DNA of 64,000 bases from Prosopocoilus inquinatus (Eukaryota > Arthropoda > Insecta > Coleoptera > Lucanidae): the NCBI GenBank assembly GCA_036172665.1, contig JAYKNF010000024.1:310001-374000 (forward strand), written 5' to 3'. Below, piece by piece: positions 10,728 to 25,194 of the stretch (position 1 is the first letter of the stretch; the number at the start of each line of letters is the position of its first letter). Below the pieces are notes generated by a model. The model saw only the letters and a program-made list of their open reading frames with translations, searched no databases and was not told the origin of the DNA. The position numbers were made by a program, and so were the translations under genes.

Positions 10728-12208
10728 TCAGAGTTACTGGAGTCGCATCGTAACGTCAAATAACAAGATAGATAAGTAAGGATCGATTAGAAACATCACA
10801 GGAACAACGCTAATACGTGTTGTTTCGTTCAAAACTATTTCCAGCTTATGCTGCGTCCGAGAACTTCGTATCTCACATCAGAGTTACTGGAGTGCTTCGT
10901 AACGTCAAATAACAAGATAGATAAGTAAGGATCGATTAGATAAATCACAGGAACAACGCTAGTACGTGCTCTTTCGTTCAAAACTATTTCCAGCTTCTGC
11001 TGCGTCCGAGAACTTCGTATCTCAAATCAGAGTTACTGGAGTCGCATCGTAACGTCAAATAACAAGATAGATAAGTAAGGATCGATTAGAAACATCACAG
11101 GAACAACGCTAATACGTGTTATTTCGTTCAAAACTATTTCCAGGTCCTGCTGAGTCCGAGAACCTCGTATCTCACATCAGAGTTACTGGAGTCCGTTGAA
11201 ACGTCAAATAACATAGTAGATAAGTAAGGATCGATTAGATACATCACAGGAATAACGCTAATACGTGTTTTTTCGTTCAAAACTATTTCTAGCTTCTGCT
11301 GCGTCCGAGAACTTCGTATCTCACATCAGAGGTACTGGAATGCATCGTAACGTCAAATAACTTGATAGATAAGTAAGGATCGATTAGATACATCACAGGA
11401 ACAACGCTAATACGTGTTGTTTCGTTCAAAACTATTTCCAGCTTCTGCTGCGTCCGAGAACTTGGTATCTCACATCAGAGTTACTGGAGTCCATCGTAAC
11501 TTGAAATAACATGATAGATAAGTAAGGATCGATTAGATCCATCAGAGGAACAACGCTAATACGTGTTGTTTCGTTCAGAACTATTTCCAGCTCCTGCTGC
11601 GTCCGAGAACATCGTATCTCACATCAGAGTTACTGGAGTCCATCGTAACTTAAAATAACATGATAGATAAGTAAGGATCGATTAGAAATATCACAGGAAC
11701 AACGCTAATACGTGTTATTTCGTTCAAAACTATTTCCAGCTATTGCTGAGTCCGAGAACTTCGTATCTCACATCAGAGTTACTCTAGTCCGTTGAAACGT
11801 CAAATAACATAGTAGATAAGTAACGATCGATTAGATACATCACAGGAACAACGCTAATACGTGTTGTTTCGTTCAAAACTATTTCCAGCTTCTGCTGCGT
11901 CCGAATACTTCGTATCTCACATCAGAGTTACTGGAGTGCATCGTAACGTCAAATAACAAGATAGATAAGTAAGCATCGATTAGATACATCACAGGAACAA
12001 CGATAATACGTGTTATTAAGTTCAAAACTATTTCCAGGTCCTGCTGAGTCCGAGAGCCTCGTATCTCACATCAGAGTTACTGGAGTCCGTTGAAACGTCA
12101 AATAACATAGTAGATAAGTAACGATCGATTAGATACATCACAGGAACAACGCTAATACGTGTTGTTTCGTTCAAAACTATTTCCAGCTTCTGCTGCGTCC
12201 GAAAACTT
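10728..12208 (+). repeat. Segment with two single-base-insertion monomers
   Basis: This is about ten monomers, including two with AGTCGCATCG (one extra base against AGTGCATCG) at 10741 and 11040, exactly two monomers apart, and one with CTAGTACGTGCTCTTTCG between them. The segment is repeated at offset 10,526 (insertions at 21267 and 21566) and again 4817 bp further on (26084 and 26383). The insertions are the best landmarks for this block. It is absent between 15.8 and 19.5 kb, so the 3623-bp duplication did not include it. Confidence 0.82.
10741..10750 (+). repeat. Single-base insertion marker AGTCGCATCG, first of six
   Basis: The usual AGTGCATCG or AGTCCATCG reads AGTCGCATCG here, giving a 150-bp unit. 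Six such units exist, as three pairs with identical 299-base internal spacing: 10741/11040, 21267/21566 and 26084/26383. The extra base looks like the join of an AGTC-type and a GCATCG-type monomer. It was evidently made once or twice and then copied with the surrounding block. Confidence 0.85.
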
Positions 12209-12299
12209 CGTATCTCACATCAGAGTTACTGGAGTCCATCGTATCTTGAAATAACATGATAGATAAGTAAGGATCGATTAGATACATCACAGGAACAAC

Positions 12300-13205
12300 G
12301 CTAATACGTGTTTTTTCGTTCAAAACTATTTCCAGCTCCTGCTGAGTTCGAGAACTTCGTATCTCACATCAGAGTTACTGGAGTCCGTTGAAACATCAAA
12401 TAACATAGTAGATAAGTAAGGATCGATTAGATACATCACAGGAACAACGCTAATACCTGTTGTTTCGTTCAAAACTATTTCCAGCTAATGCTGCCTCCGA
12501 GAACTTCGTATCTCACATCAGAGTTACTGGAGTCCATCGTAACGTCAAATAACATGATAGATAAGTAAGGATCGATTAGATATATCACAGGAACAACGCT
12601 AATACGTTTTATTTCGTTCAAAACTATTTCCAGCTATTGCTGAGTCCGAGAACTTCGTATCTCACATCAGAGTTACTGGAGTCCGTTGAAACGTCAAATA
12701 ACATAGTAGATAAGTAACGATCGATTAGATACATCACAGGAACAACGCTAATACGTGTTTTTTCGTTCAAAACTATTTCCAGCTCCTGCTGAGTTCGAGA
12801 ACTTCGTATCTCACATCAGAGTTACTGGAGTCCGTTGAAACATCAAATAACATAGTAGATAAGTAAGGATCGATTAGATACATCACAGGAACAACGCTAA
12901 TACCTGTTGTTTCGTTCAAAACTATTTCCAGCTAATGCTGCCTCCGAGAACTTCGTATCTCACATCAGAGTTACTGGAGTCCATCGTAACGTCAAATAAC
13001 ATGATAGATAAGTAAGGATCGATTAGATATATCACAGGAACAACGCTAATACGTTTTATTTCGTTCAAAACTATTTCCAGCTATTGCTGAGTCCGAGAAC
13101 TTCGTATCTCACATCAGAGTTACTGGAGTCCGTTGAAACGTCAAATAACATAGTAGATAAGTAACGATCGATTAGATACATCACAGGAACAACGCTAATA
13201 CGTGT
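12300..13205 (+). repeat. 447-bp (3-monomer) duplication nested in the 3623-bp unit
   Basis: The triplet containing CTGAGTTCGAG, GCTAATGCTGCCTCC and TACGTTTTATTTCG occurs twice in a row; CTGAGTTCG is at 12342 and again at 12789, a spacing of 447 = 3 x 149. The same doubling is present in copy 2 near 15965 and 16412. The related blocks at about 22.87 and 27.69 kb carry the triplet only once. So the doubling happened after that lineage split but before the 3623-bp duplication. Confidence 0.85.
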
Positions 13206-14901
13206 TGTTTCGTTCAAAATTATTTCCAGCTTCTGCTGCGTCAGAGAACTTCGTATCTCACATCAGAGGTACTGGAGTGCATCGTAACGTCAAATAACTT
13301 GATAGATAAGTAAGGATCGATTAGATACATCACAGGAACAACGCTAATACGTGTTATTTCGTTCAAGACTATTTCCAGCTTCTGCTGCGTCCGAAAACTT
13401 GGTATCTCACATCAGAGTTACTGGAGTCCATCGTAACTTGAAATAACATGATAGATAAGTAAGGATCGATTAGATACATCACAGGAACAATGCTAATACG
13501 TGTTGTTTCCTTCAGAACTATTTCCAGCTCCTGCTGGGTCCGAGAACATCGTATCTCACATCAGAGTTACTGGAGTCCATCGTAACTTGAAATAACATGA
13601 TAGATAAGTAAGGATCGATTAGATACATCATAGGAACAACGCTAATACGTGTTGTTTCGTTCAAAACTATTTCTAGCTTCTGCTGCCTCCGAGAACTTCG
13701 TATCTCACATCAGAGGTACTGGAGTGCATCGTAACGTCAAATAACTTGATAGATAAGTAAGGATCGATTAGATACATCACAGGAACAACGCTAATACGTG
13801 TTGTTTCGTTCAAAACTATTTCCAGCTTCTGCTGCGTCCGAGAACTTGGTATCTCACATCAGAGTTACTGGAGTCCATCGTAACTTGAAATAACATGATA
13901 GATAAGTAAGGATCGATTAGATGCATCACAGGAACAACGCTAATACGTGTTGTTTCGTTCAGAAGTATTTCCAGCTCCTGCTGCGTCCGAGAACATCGTA
14001 TCTCACATCAGAGTTACTGGAGTCCATCGTAACGCCAAATAACATGATAGATAAGTAAGGATCGATTAGATACATCACAGGAACAACGATAATATGTGTT
14101 ATTAAGTTCAAAACTATTTCCAGGTCCTGCTGAGTCCGAGAACCTCGTATCTCACATCAGAGTTACTGGAGTCCGTTGAAACGTCAAATAACATAGTAGA
14201 TAAGTAAGGATCGATTAGATACATCACAGGAACAACGCTAATACGTGTTATTTCGTTCAAAACTATTTCCAGGTCCTGCTGAGTCCGAGAACCTCGTATC
14301 TCACATCAGAGTTACTGGAGTAAGTTGAAACGTCAAATAATATAGTAGATAAGTAAGAATGGATTAGATACATCACAGGAACAACGCTAATACGTGTTGT
14401 TTCGTTCAGAAGTATTTCCAGCTCCTGCTGCGTCCGAGAACTTCGTATCTCACATCAGAGTTACTGGAGTCCACCGTAACGTCAAATAACATGATAGATA
14501 AGTAAGGATCGATTAGATACATCACAGGAACAACGCTAATACGTGTTGTTTCGTTCAGAAGTATTTCCAGCTCCTGCTGCGTCCGAGAACTTCGTATCTC
14601 ACATCAGAGTTACTGGAGTCCACCGTAACGTCAAATAACATGATAGATAAGTAAGGATCGATTAGATACATCACAGGAACAACGCTAATACGTGTTACTT
14701 CGTTCAAAACTATTTCCAGCTTATGCTGCGTCCGAGAACTTCGTTTCTCATATCAGAGATACTGGAGTCCGTTGAAACGTCAAATAACATAGTAGATAAG
14801 TAAGGATCGATTAGATACATCACAGGAACAACGCTAATACGTATTGTTTCGTTCAGAACTATTTCCAGCTCGTACTGCGTCCGAGAACTTCGTATCTCAC
14901 A

Positions 14902-15097
14902 TCAGAGTTACTGGAGTCCATCGTAACGTGAAATAACATGATAGATAAGTAAGGATCGATTAGATATGTCACAGGAACCACGCTAATACGTGTCATTTCG
15001 TTCAAAACTATTTGCAGCTCCTGCTTTCGCTAATAGGTGTTTTTTCGCTCAAAACTATTTCTAGTTTCTGCTGCGTCCGAGAACTTCGTATCTCACA
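14902..15097 (+). repeat. 196-bp chimeric monomer from a 102-bp deletion, copy 1 of 4
   Basis: At 15021 the sequence runs CTGCT then TT then CGCTAATAGG, jumping from monomer position 124 to position 80 of the following monomer. That removes 104 bases with two T residues at the join, a net loss of 102. The hybrid unit is therefore 196 bp, and phase shifts by 47. Three further identical junctions lie at 18644, 24951 and 29768. The TT at the join suggests end joining or a short template switch rather than homologous unequal exchange. Confidence 0.9.
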
Positions 15098-15831
15098 TCA
15101 GAGTTACTGGAGTCCATTGTAACGTTAAATAACATGATAGATAAGTAAGGATCGATTAGATACATCACAGAAACAACGCTAATACGTGTTATTTCGTTCA
15201 AAATTATTTCCAGGTCCTGCTGAGTCCGAGAACCTCGTATCTCACATCAGAGTTACTGGAGTCCATCGTAACGTTAAATAACATGATAGATAAGTAAGGA
15301 TCTATTAGATACATCACAGGAACATCGCTAATACGTGTTGTTTCGTTCAAAACTATTTCCAGCTTCTGCTGCGTCCGAAAACTTGGTATCTCACATCAGA
15401 GTTACTGGAGTCCATCGTAACTTGAAATAACATGATAGATAAGTAAGGATCGATTAGATATATCACAGGAACAACGCTAATACGTGTTATTTCGTTCAAA
15501 ACTATTTCCAGCTATTGCTGAGTCCGAGAACTTCGTATCTCACATCAGAGTTACTGGAGTCCGTTGAAACGTCAAATAACATAGTAGATAAGTAAGGATC
15601 GATTAAATACATCACAGGAACAACGCTAATACGTGTTTTTTCGTTCAAAACTATTTCCAGCTTCTGCTGCGTCCGAGAACTTCGTATCTCACATCAGAGT
15701 TACTGGAGTGCATCGTAACGTCAAATAACAAGATAGATAAGTAAGGATCGATTAGATACATCACAGGAACAACGCTAATACGTGTTGTTTCGTTCAAAAC
15801 TATTTCCAGCTTCTGCTGCGTCCGAAAACTT

Positions 15832-18800
15832 CGTATCTCACATCAGAGTTACTGGAGTCCATCGTATCTTGAAATAACATGATAGATAAGTAAGGATCGA
15901 TTAGATACATCACAGGAACAACGCTAATACGTGTTTTTTCGTTCAAAACTATTTCCAGCTCCTGCTGAGTTCGAGAACTTCGTATCTCACATCAGAGTTA
16001 CTGGAGTCCGTTGAAACATCAAATAACATAGTAGATAAGTAAGGATCGATTAGATACATCACAGGAACAACGCTAATACCTGTTGTTTCGTTCAAAACTA
16101 TTTCCAGCTAATGCTGCCTCCGAGAACTTCGTATCTCACATCAGAGTTACTGGAGTCCATCGTAACGTCAAATAACATGATAGATAAGTAAGGATCGATT
16201 AGATATATCACAGGAACAACGCTAATACGTTTTATTTCGTTCAAAACTATTTCCAGCTATTGCTGAGTCCGAGAACTTCGTATCTCACATCAGAGTTACT
16301 GGAGTCCGTTGAAACGTCAAATAACATAGTAGATAAGTAACGATCGATTAGATACATCACAGGAACAACGCTAATACGTGTTTTTTCGTTCAAAACTATT
16401 TCCAGCTCCTGCTGAGTTCGAGAACTTCGTATCTCACATCAGAGTTACTGGAGTCCGTTGAAACATCAAATAACATAGTAGATAAGTAAGGATCGATTAG
16501 ATACATCACAGGAACAACGCTAATACCTGTTGTTTCGTTCAAAACTATTTCCAGCTAATGCTGCCTCCGAGAACTTCGTATCTCACATCAGAGTTACTGG
16601 AGTCCATCGTAACGTCAAATAACATGATAGATAAGTAAGGATCGATTAGATATATCACAGGAACAACGCTAATACGTTTTATTTCGTTCAAAACTATTTC
16701 CAGCTATTGCTGAGTCCGAGAACTTCGTATCTCACATCAGAGTTACTGGAGTCCGTTGAAACGTCAAATAACATAGTAGATAAGTAACGATCGATTAGAT
16801 ACATCACAGGAACAACGCTAATACGTGTTGTTTCGTTCAAAATTATTTCCAGCTTCTGCTGCGTCAGAGAACTTCGTATCTCACATCAGAGGTACTGGAG
16901 TGCATCGTAACGTCAAATAACTTGATAGATAAGTAAGGATCGATTAGATACATCACAGGAACAACGCTAATACGTGTTATTTCGTTCAAGACTATTTCCA
17001 GCTTCTGCTGCGTCCGAAAACTTGGTATCTCACATCAGAGTTACTGGAGTCCATCGTAACTTGAAATAACATGATAGATAAGTAAGGATCGATTAGATAC
17101 ATCACAGGAACAATGCTAATACGTGTTGTTTCCTTCAGAACTATTTCCAGCTCCTGCTGGGTCCGAGAACATCGTATCTCACATCAGAGTTACTGGAGTC
17201 CATCGTAACTTGAAATAACATGATAGATAAGTAAGGATCGATTAGATACATCATAGGAACAACGCTAATACGTGTTGTTTCGTTCAAAACTATTTCTAGC
17301 TTCTGCTGCCTCCGAGAACTTCGTATCTCACATCAGAGGTACTGGAGTGCATCGTAACGTCAAATAACTTGATAGATAAGTAAGGATCGATTAGATACAT
17401 CACAGGAACAACGCTAATACGTGTTGTTTCGTTCAAAACTATTTCCAGCTTCTGCTGCGTCCGAGAACTTGGTATCTCACATCAGAGTTACTGGAGTCCA
17501 TCGTAACTTGAAATAACATGATAGATAAGTAAGGATCGATTAGATGCATCACAGGAACAACGCTAATACGTGTTGTTTCGTTCAGAAGTATTTCCAGCTC
17601 CTGCTGCGTCCGAGAACATCGTATCTCACATCAGAGTTACTGGAGTCCATCGTAACGCCAAATAACATGATAGATAAGTAAGGATCGATTAGATACATCA
17701 CAGGAACAACGATAATATGTGTTATTAAGTTCAAAACTATTTCCAGGTCCTGCTGAGTCCGAGAACCTCGTATCTCACATCAGAGTTACTGGAGTCCGTT
17801 GAAACGTCAAATAACATAGTAGATAAGTAAGGATCGATTAGATACATCACAGGAACAACGCTAATACGTGTTATTTCGTTCAAAACTATTTCCAGGTCCT
17901 GCTGAGTCCGAGAACCTCGTATCTCACATCAGAGTTACTGGAGTCCGTTGAAACGTCAAATAATATAGTAGATAAGTAAGAATGGATTAGATACATCACA
18001 GGAACAACGCTAATACGTGTTGTTTCGTTCAGAAGTATTTCCAGCTCCTGCTGCGTCCGAGAACTTCGTATCTCACATCAGAGTTACTGGAGTCCACCGT
18101 AACGTCAAATAACATGATAGATAAGTAAGGATCGATTAGATACATCACAGGAACAACGCTAATACGTGTTGTTTCGTTCAGAAGTATTTCCAGCTCCTGC
18201 TGCGTCCGAGAACTTCGTATCTCACATCAGAGTTACTGGAGTCCACCGTAACGTCAAATAACATGATAGATAAGTAAGGATCGATTAGATACATCACAGG
18301 AACAACGCTAATACGTGTTACTTCGTTCAAAACTATTTCCAGCTTATGCTGCGTCCGAGAACTTCGTTTCTCATATCAGAGATACTGGAGTCCGTTGAAA
18401 CGTCAAATAACATAGTAGATAAGTAAGGATCGATTAGATACATCACAGGAACAACGCTAATACGTATTGTTTCGTTCAGAACTATTTCCAGCTCGTACTG
18501 CGTCCGAGAACTTCGTATCTCACATCAGAGTTACTGGAGTCCATCGTAACGTGAAATAACATGATAGATAAGTAAGGATCGATTAGATATGTCACAGGAA
18601 CCACGCTAATACGTGTCATTTCGTTCAAAACTATTTGCAGCTCCTGCTTTCGCTAATAGGTGTTTTTTCGCTCAAAACTATTTCTAGTTTCTGCTGCGTC
18701 CGAGAACTTCGTATCTCACATCAGAGTTACTGGAGTCCATTGTAACGTTAAATAACATGATAGATAAGTAAGGATCGATTAGATACATCACAGAAACAAC

Positions 18801-19454
18801 GCTAATACGTGTTATTTCGTTCAAAATTATTTCCAGGTCCTGCTGAGTCCGAGAACCTCGTATCTCACATCAGAGTTACTGGAGTCCATCGTAACGTTAA
18901 ATAACATGATAGATAAGTAAGGATCTATTAGATACATCACAGGAACATCGCTAATACGTGTTGTTTCGTTCAAAACTATTTCCAGCTTCTGCTGCGTCCG
19001 AAAACTTGGTATCTCACATCAGAGTTACTGGAGTCCATCGTAACTTGAAATAACATGATAGATAAGTAAGGATCGATTAGATATATCACAGGAACAACGC
19101 TAATACGTGTTATTTCGTTCAAAACTATTTCCAGCTATTGCTGAGTCCGAGAACTTCGTATCTCACATCAGAGTTACTGGAGTCCGTTGAAACGTCAAAT
19201 AACATAGTAGATAAGTAAGGATCGATTAAATACATCACAGGAACAACGCTAATACGTGTTTTTTCGTTCAAAACTATTTCCAGCTTCTGCTGCGTCCGAG
19301 AACTTCGTATCTCACATCAGAGTTACTGGAGTGCATCGTAACGTCAAATAACAAGATAGATAAGTAAGGATCGATTAGATACATCACAGGAACAACGCTA
19401 ATACGTGTTGTTTCGTTCAAAACTATTTCCAGCTTCTGCTGCGTCCGAAAACTT
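15832..19454 (+). repeat. 3623-bp tandem duplication, copy 2
   Basis: This is the second copy of the unit starting at 12209, extending to where CCGAAAACTT is followed by G at 19455 instead of C at 15832. It includes its own 447-bp doubled triplet (CTGAGTTCG near 15965 and 16412), a doubled TTCAGAAGT monomer near 18.01 and 18.16 kb, and the 102-bp-deletion hybrid at 18525-18720. It is essentially identical to copy 1, which implies a very recent duplication or ongoing conversion. Confidence 0.87.
18525..18720 (+). repeat. 196-bp chimeric monomer, copy 2 of 4
   Basis: It has the same junction (CTGCT-TT-CGCTAATAGG) at 18644 as in copy 1, exactly 3623 bases downstream of it. It was inherited through the tandem duplication rather than being an independent deletion. 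Confidence 0.9.
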
Positions 19455-20379
19455 GGTATCTCACATCAGAGTTACTGGAGTCCATCGTAACTTGAAATAA
19501 CATGATAGATAAGTAAGGATCGATTAGATATATCACAGGAACAACGCTAATACGTGTTATTTCGTTCAAAACTATTTCCAGCTATTGCTGAGTCCGAGAA
19601 CCTCGTATCTCACATCAGAGTTACTGGAGTCCGTTGAAACGTCAAATAATATAGTAGATAAGTAAGAATGGATTAGATACATCACAGGAACAACGCTAAT
19701 ACGTGTTATTTCGTTCAAAACTATTTCCAGGTCCTGCTGAGTCCGAGAACCTCGTATCTCACATCAGAGTTACTGGAGTCCGTTGAAACGTCAAATAATA
19801 TAGTAGATAAGTAAGAATGGATTAGATACATCACAGGAACAACGCTAATACGTGTTGTTTCGTTCAGAACTATTTCCAGCTCCTGCTGCGTCCGAGAACA
19901 TCGTATCTCACATCAGAGTTACTGGAGTCCATCGTAACGTCAAATAACATGATAGATAAGTAAGGATCGATTAGATATATCACAGGAACAACGCTAATAC
20001 GTGTTATTTCGTTCAAAACTATTTCCAGCTATTGCTGAGTCCGAGAACTTCGTATCTCACATCAGAGTTACTGGAGTCCATCGTAACTTGAAATAACATG
20101 ATAGATAAGTAAGAATCGATTAGATACATCACAGGAACAACGCTAATACGTGTTGTTTCGTTCAGAAGTATTTCCAGCTCCTGCTGCGTCCGAGAACTTC
20201 GTATCTCACATCAGAGTTACTGGAGTCCACCGTAACGTCAAATAACATGATAGATAAGTAAGGATCGATTAGATACATCACAGGAACAACGCTAATACGT
20301 GTTACTTCGTTCAAAACTATTTCCAGCTTATGCTGCGTCCGAGAACTTCGTTTCTCATATCAGAGTTACTGGAGTCCGT
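19455..20379 (+). repeat. Bridging monomers between the 3623-bp and 4817-bp repeats
   Basis: These are about six ordinary monomers. They include two nearby units with AATATAGTAG and GTAAGAATGGATTAG (near 19650 and 19800), a form otherwise seen near 14340, 17960, 24430 and 29240. From about 19831 the sequence aligns with 9305 onward at offset 10,526. This marks the point at which the left-hand block (9.3-15.2 kb) starts again. Confidence 0.75.
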
Positions 20380-23300
20380 TGAAACGTCAAATAACATAGT
20401 AGATAAGTAAGGATCGATTAGATACATCACAGGAACAACGCTAATACGTGTTTTTTCGTTCAAAACTATTTCTAGCTTCTGCTGCGTCCGAGAACTTCGT
20501 ATCTCACATCAGAGGTACTGGAGTGCATCGTAACGTCAAATAACTTGACAGATAAGTAAGGATCGATTAGATACATCACAGGAACAACGCTAATACGTGT
20601 TGTTTCGTTCAAAACTATTTCCAGCTTATGCTGCGTCCGAGAACTTCGTATCTCACATCAGAGTTACTGGAGTCCATCGTAACTTGAAATAACATGATAG
20701 ATAAGTAAGAATCGATTAGATACATCACAGGAACAACGCTAATACATGTTGTTTCGTTCAGAAGTATTTCCAGCTCCTGCTGCGTCCGAGAACTTCGTAT
20801 CTCACATCAGAGTTACTGGAGTCCACCGTAACGTCAAATAACATGATAGATAAGTAAGGATCGATTAGATACATCACAGGAACAACGCTAATACGTGTTG
20901 TTTCGTTCAGAACTATTTCCAGCTCCTACTGCGTCCGAGAACTTCGTATCTCACATCAGAGTTACTGGAGTCCATCGTAACGTGAAATAACATGATAGAT
21001 AAGTAAGGATCGATTAGATATGTCACAGGAACCACGCTAATACGTGTCATTTCGTTCAAAACTATTTGCAGCTCCTGCTGAGTCCGAGAACTTCTTATCT
21101 CCCATCAGAGATACTGGAGTCCGTTGAAACATCAAATAACATAGTAGATAAGTAACGAACGATTAGATACATCACAGGAATAACGCTAATACGTGTTGTT
21201 TCGTTCAAAACTATTTCCAGCTTATGCTGCGTCCGAGAACTTCGTATCTCAAATCAGAGTTACTGGAGTCGCATCGTAACGTCAAATAACAAGATAGATA
21301 AGTAAGGATCGATTAGAAACATCACAGGAACAACGCTAATACGTGTTGTTTCGTTCAAAACTATTTCCAGCTTATGCTGCGTCCGAGAACTTCGTATCTC
21401 ACATCAGAGTTACTGGAGTGCTTCGTAACGTCAAATAACAAGATAGATAAGTAAGGATCGATTAGATAAATCACAGGAACAACGCTAGTACGTGCTCTTT
21501 CGTTCAAAACTATTTCCAGCTTCTGCTGCGTCCGAGAACTTCGTATCTCAAATCAGAGTTACTGGAGTCGCATCGTAACGTCAAATAACAAGATAGATAA
21601 GTAAGGATCGATTAGAAACATCACAGGAACAACGCTAATACGTGTTATTTCGTTCAAAACTATTTCCAGGTCCTGCTGAGTCCGAGAACCTCGTATCTCA
21701 CATCAGAGTTACTGGAGTCCGTTGAAACGTCAAATAACATAGTAGATAAGTAAGGATCGATTAGATACATCACAGGAATAACGCTAATACGTGTTTTTTC
21801 GTTCAAAACTATTTCTAGCTTCTGCTGCGTCCGAGAACTTCGTATCTCACATCAGAGGTACTGGAATGCATCGTAACGTCAAATAACTTGATAGATAAGT
21901 AAGGATCGATTAGATACATCACAGGAACAACGCTAATACGTGTTGTTTCGTTCAAAACTATTTCCAGCTTCTGCTGCGTCCGAGAACTTGGTATCTCACA
22001 TCAGAGTTACTGGAGTCCATCGTAACTTGAAATAACATGATAGATAAGTAAGGATCGATTAGATCCATCAGAGGAACAACGCTAATACGTGTTGTTTCGT
22101 TCAGAACTATTTCCAGCTCCTGCTGCGTCCGAGAACATCGTATCTCACATCAGAGTTACTGGAGTCCATCGTAACTTAAAATAACATGATAGATAAGTAA
22201 GGATCGATTAGAAATATCACAGGAACAACGCTAATACGTGTTATTTCGTTCAAAACTATTTCCAGCTATTGCTGAGTCCGAGAACTTCGTATCTCACATC
22301 AGAGTTACTCTAGTCCGTTGAAACGTCAAATAACATAGTAGATAAGTAACGATCGATTAGATACATCACAGGAACAACGCTAATACGTGTTGTTTCGTTC
22401 AAAACTATTTCCAGCTTCTGCTGCGTCCGAATACTTCGTATCTCACATCAGAGTTACTGGAGTGCATCGTAACGTCAAATAACAAGATAGATAAGTAAGC
22501 ATCGATTAGATACATCACAGGAACAACGATAATACGTGTTATTAAGTTCAAAACTATTTCCAGGTCCTGCTGAGTCCGAGAGCCTCGTATCTCACATCAG
22601 AGTTACTGGAGTCCGTTGAAACGTCAAATAACATAGTAGATAAGTAACGATCGATTAGATACATCACAGGAACAACGCTAATACGTGTTGTTTCGTTCAA
22701 AACTATTTCCAGCTTCTGCTGCGTCCGAAAACTTCGTATCTCACATCAGAGTTACTGGAGTCCATCGTATCTTGAAATAACATGATAGATAAGTAAGGAT
22801 CGATTAGATACATCACAGGAACAACGCTAATACGTGTTTTTTCGTTCAAAACTATTTCCAGCTCCTGCTGAGTTCGAGAACTTCGTATCTCACATCAGAG
22901 TTACTGGAGTCCGTTGAAACATCAAATAACATAGTAGATAAGTAAGGATCGATTAGATACATCACAGGAACAACGCTAATACCTGTTGTTTCGTTCAAAA
23001 CTATTTCCAGCTAATGCTGCCTCCGAGAACTTCGTATCTCACATCAGAGTTACTGGAGTCCATCGTAACGTCAAATAACATGATAGATAAGTAAGGATCG
23101 ATTAGATATATCACAGGAACAACGCTAATACGTTTTATTTCGTTCAAAACTATTTCCAGCTATTGCTGAGTCCGAGAACTTCGTATCTCACATCAGAGTT
23201 ACTGGAGTCCGTTGAAACGTCAAATAACATAGTAGATAAGTAACGATCGATTAGATACATCACAGGAACAACGCTAATACGTGTTGTTTCGTTCAAAATT

Positions 23301-25194
23301 ATTTCCAGCTTCTGCTGCGTCAGAGAACTTCGTATCTCACATCAGAGGTACTGGAGTGCATCGTAACGTCAAATAACTTGATAGATAAGTAAGGATCGAT
23401 TAGATACATCACAGGAACAACGCTAATACGTGTTATTTCGTTCAAGACTATTTCCAGCTTCTGCTGCGTCCGAAAACTTGGTATCTCACATCAGAGTTAC
23501 TGGAGTCCATCGTAACTTGAAATAACATGATAGATAAGTAAGGATCGATTAGATACATCACAGGAACAATGCTAATACGTGTTGTTTCCTTCAGAACTAT
23601 TTCCAGCTCCTGCTGGGTCCGAGAACATCGTATCTCACATCAGAGTTACTGGAGTCCATCGTAACTTGAAATAACATGATAGATAAGTAAGGATCGATTA
23701 GATACATCATAGGAACAACGCTAATACGTGTTGTTTCGTTCAAAACTATTTCTAGCTTCTGCTGCCTCCGAGAACTTCGTATCTCACATCAGAGGTACTG
23801 GAGTGCATCGTAACGTCAAATAACTTGATAGATAAGTAAGGATCGATTAGATACATCACAGGAACAACGCTAATACGTGTTGTTTCGTTCAAAACTATTT
23901 CCAGCTTCTGCTGCGTCCGAGAACTTGGTATCTCACATCAGAGTTACTGGAGTCCATCGTAACTTGAAATAACATGATAGATAAGTAAGGATCGATTAGA
24001 TGCATCACAGGAACAACGCTAATACGTGTTGTTTCGTTCAGAAGTATTTCCAGCTCCTGCTGCGTCCGAGAACATCGTATCTCACATCAGAGTTACTGGA
24101 GTCCATCGTAACGCCAAATAACATGATAGATAAGTAAGGATCGATTAGATACATCACAGGAACAACGATAATATGTGTTATTAAGTTCAAAACTATTTCC
24201 AGGTCCTGCTGAGTCCGAGAACCTCGTATCTCACATCAGAGTTACTGGAGTCCGTTGAAACGTCAAATAACATAGTAGATAAGTAAGGATCGATTAGATA
24301 CATCACAGGAACAACGCTAATACGTGTTATTTCGTTCAAAACTATTTCCAGGTCCTGCTGAGTCCGAGAACCTCGTATCTCACATCAGAGTTACTGGAGT
24401 CCGTTGAAACGTCAAATAATATAGTAGATAAGTAAGAATGGATTAGATACATCACAGGAACAACGCTAATACGTGTTGTTTCGTTCAGAAGTATTTCCAG
24501 CTCCTGCTGCGTCCGAGAACTTCGTATCTCACATCAGAGTTACTGGAGTCCACCGTAACGTCAAATAACATGATAGATAAGTAAGGATCGATTAGATACA
24601 TCACAGGAACAACGCTAATACGTGTTACTTCGTTCAAAACTATTTCCAGCTTATGCTGCGTCCGAGAACTTCGTTTCTCATATCAGAGATACTGGAGTCC
24701 GTTGAAACGTCAAATAACATAGTAGATAAGTAAGGATCGATTAGATACATCACAGGAACAACGCTAATACGTATTGTTTCGCTCAGAACTATTTCCAGCT
24801 CCTACTGCGTCCGAGAACTTCGTATCTCACATCAGAGTTACTGGAGTCCATCGTAACGTGAAATAACATGATAGATAAGTAAGGATCGATTAGATATGTC
24901 ACAGGAACCACGCTAATACGTGTCATTTCGTTCAAAACTATTTGCAGCTCCTGCTTTCGCTAATAGGTGTTTTTTCGCTCAAAACTATTTCTAGTTTCTG
25001 CTGCGTCCGAGAACTTCGTATCTCACATCAGAGTTACTGGAGTCCATTGTAACGTTAAATAACATGATAGATAAGTAAGGATCGATTAGATACATCACAG
25101 AAACAACGCTAATACGTGTTATTTCGTTCAAAATTATTTCCAGCAACTGCTGAGTCCGAGAACTTCTTATCTCACATCAGAGTTACTGGAGTCC
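20380..25194 (+). repeat. 4817-bp tandem duplication, copy 1
   Basis: AGTCGCATCG (21267, 21566) and the deletion junction (24951) recur exactly 4817 bases later. 4817 = 32 x 149 + 47 + 2, the 47 from the deletion hybrid and the 2 from the two single-base insertions. The block is also a copy of about 9.9-15.2 kb, but lacks the 447-bp extra triplet and one extra TTCAGAAGT monomer. The left edge is uncertain by about 40 bases because the flanking monomers are themselves similar. Confidence 0.85.
24832..25027 (+). repeat. 196-bp chimeric monomer, copy 3 of 4
   Basis: This is the same 102-bp-deletion hybrid with its junction at 24951. The preceding monomers contain the local variant TTTCGCTCAGAAC at 24777, not present in the fourth copy. 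Confidence 0.9.

Larger units (their letters stand above)
12209..15831 (+). repeat. 3623-bp tandem duplication, copy 1
   Basis: Copies 1 and 2 are aligned at a constant offset of 3623 bases: CTGAGTTCGAG, TTTCCTTCAGAAC and the 102-bp-deletion junction all repeat at that spacing. The breakpoint falls within the shared word TCCGAAAACTT. 3623 is 24 x 149 plus 47, the 47 being the net remainder left by one 102-bp deletion. By eye the only clear difference is GAGTAAGTTG at 14321 against GAGTCCGTTG in copy 2. The block also contains an internal 447-bp triplet duplication and a doubled TTCAGAAGT monomer. Confidence 0.87.
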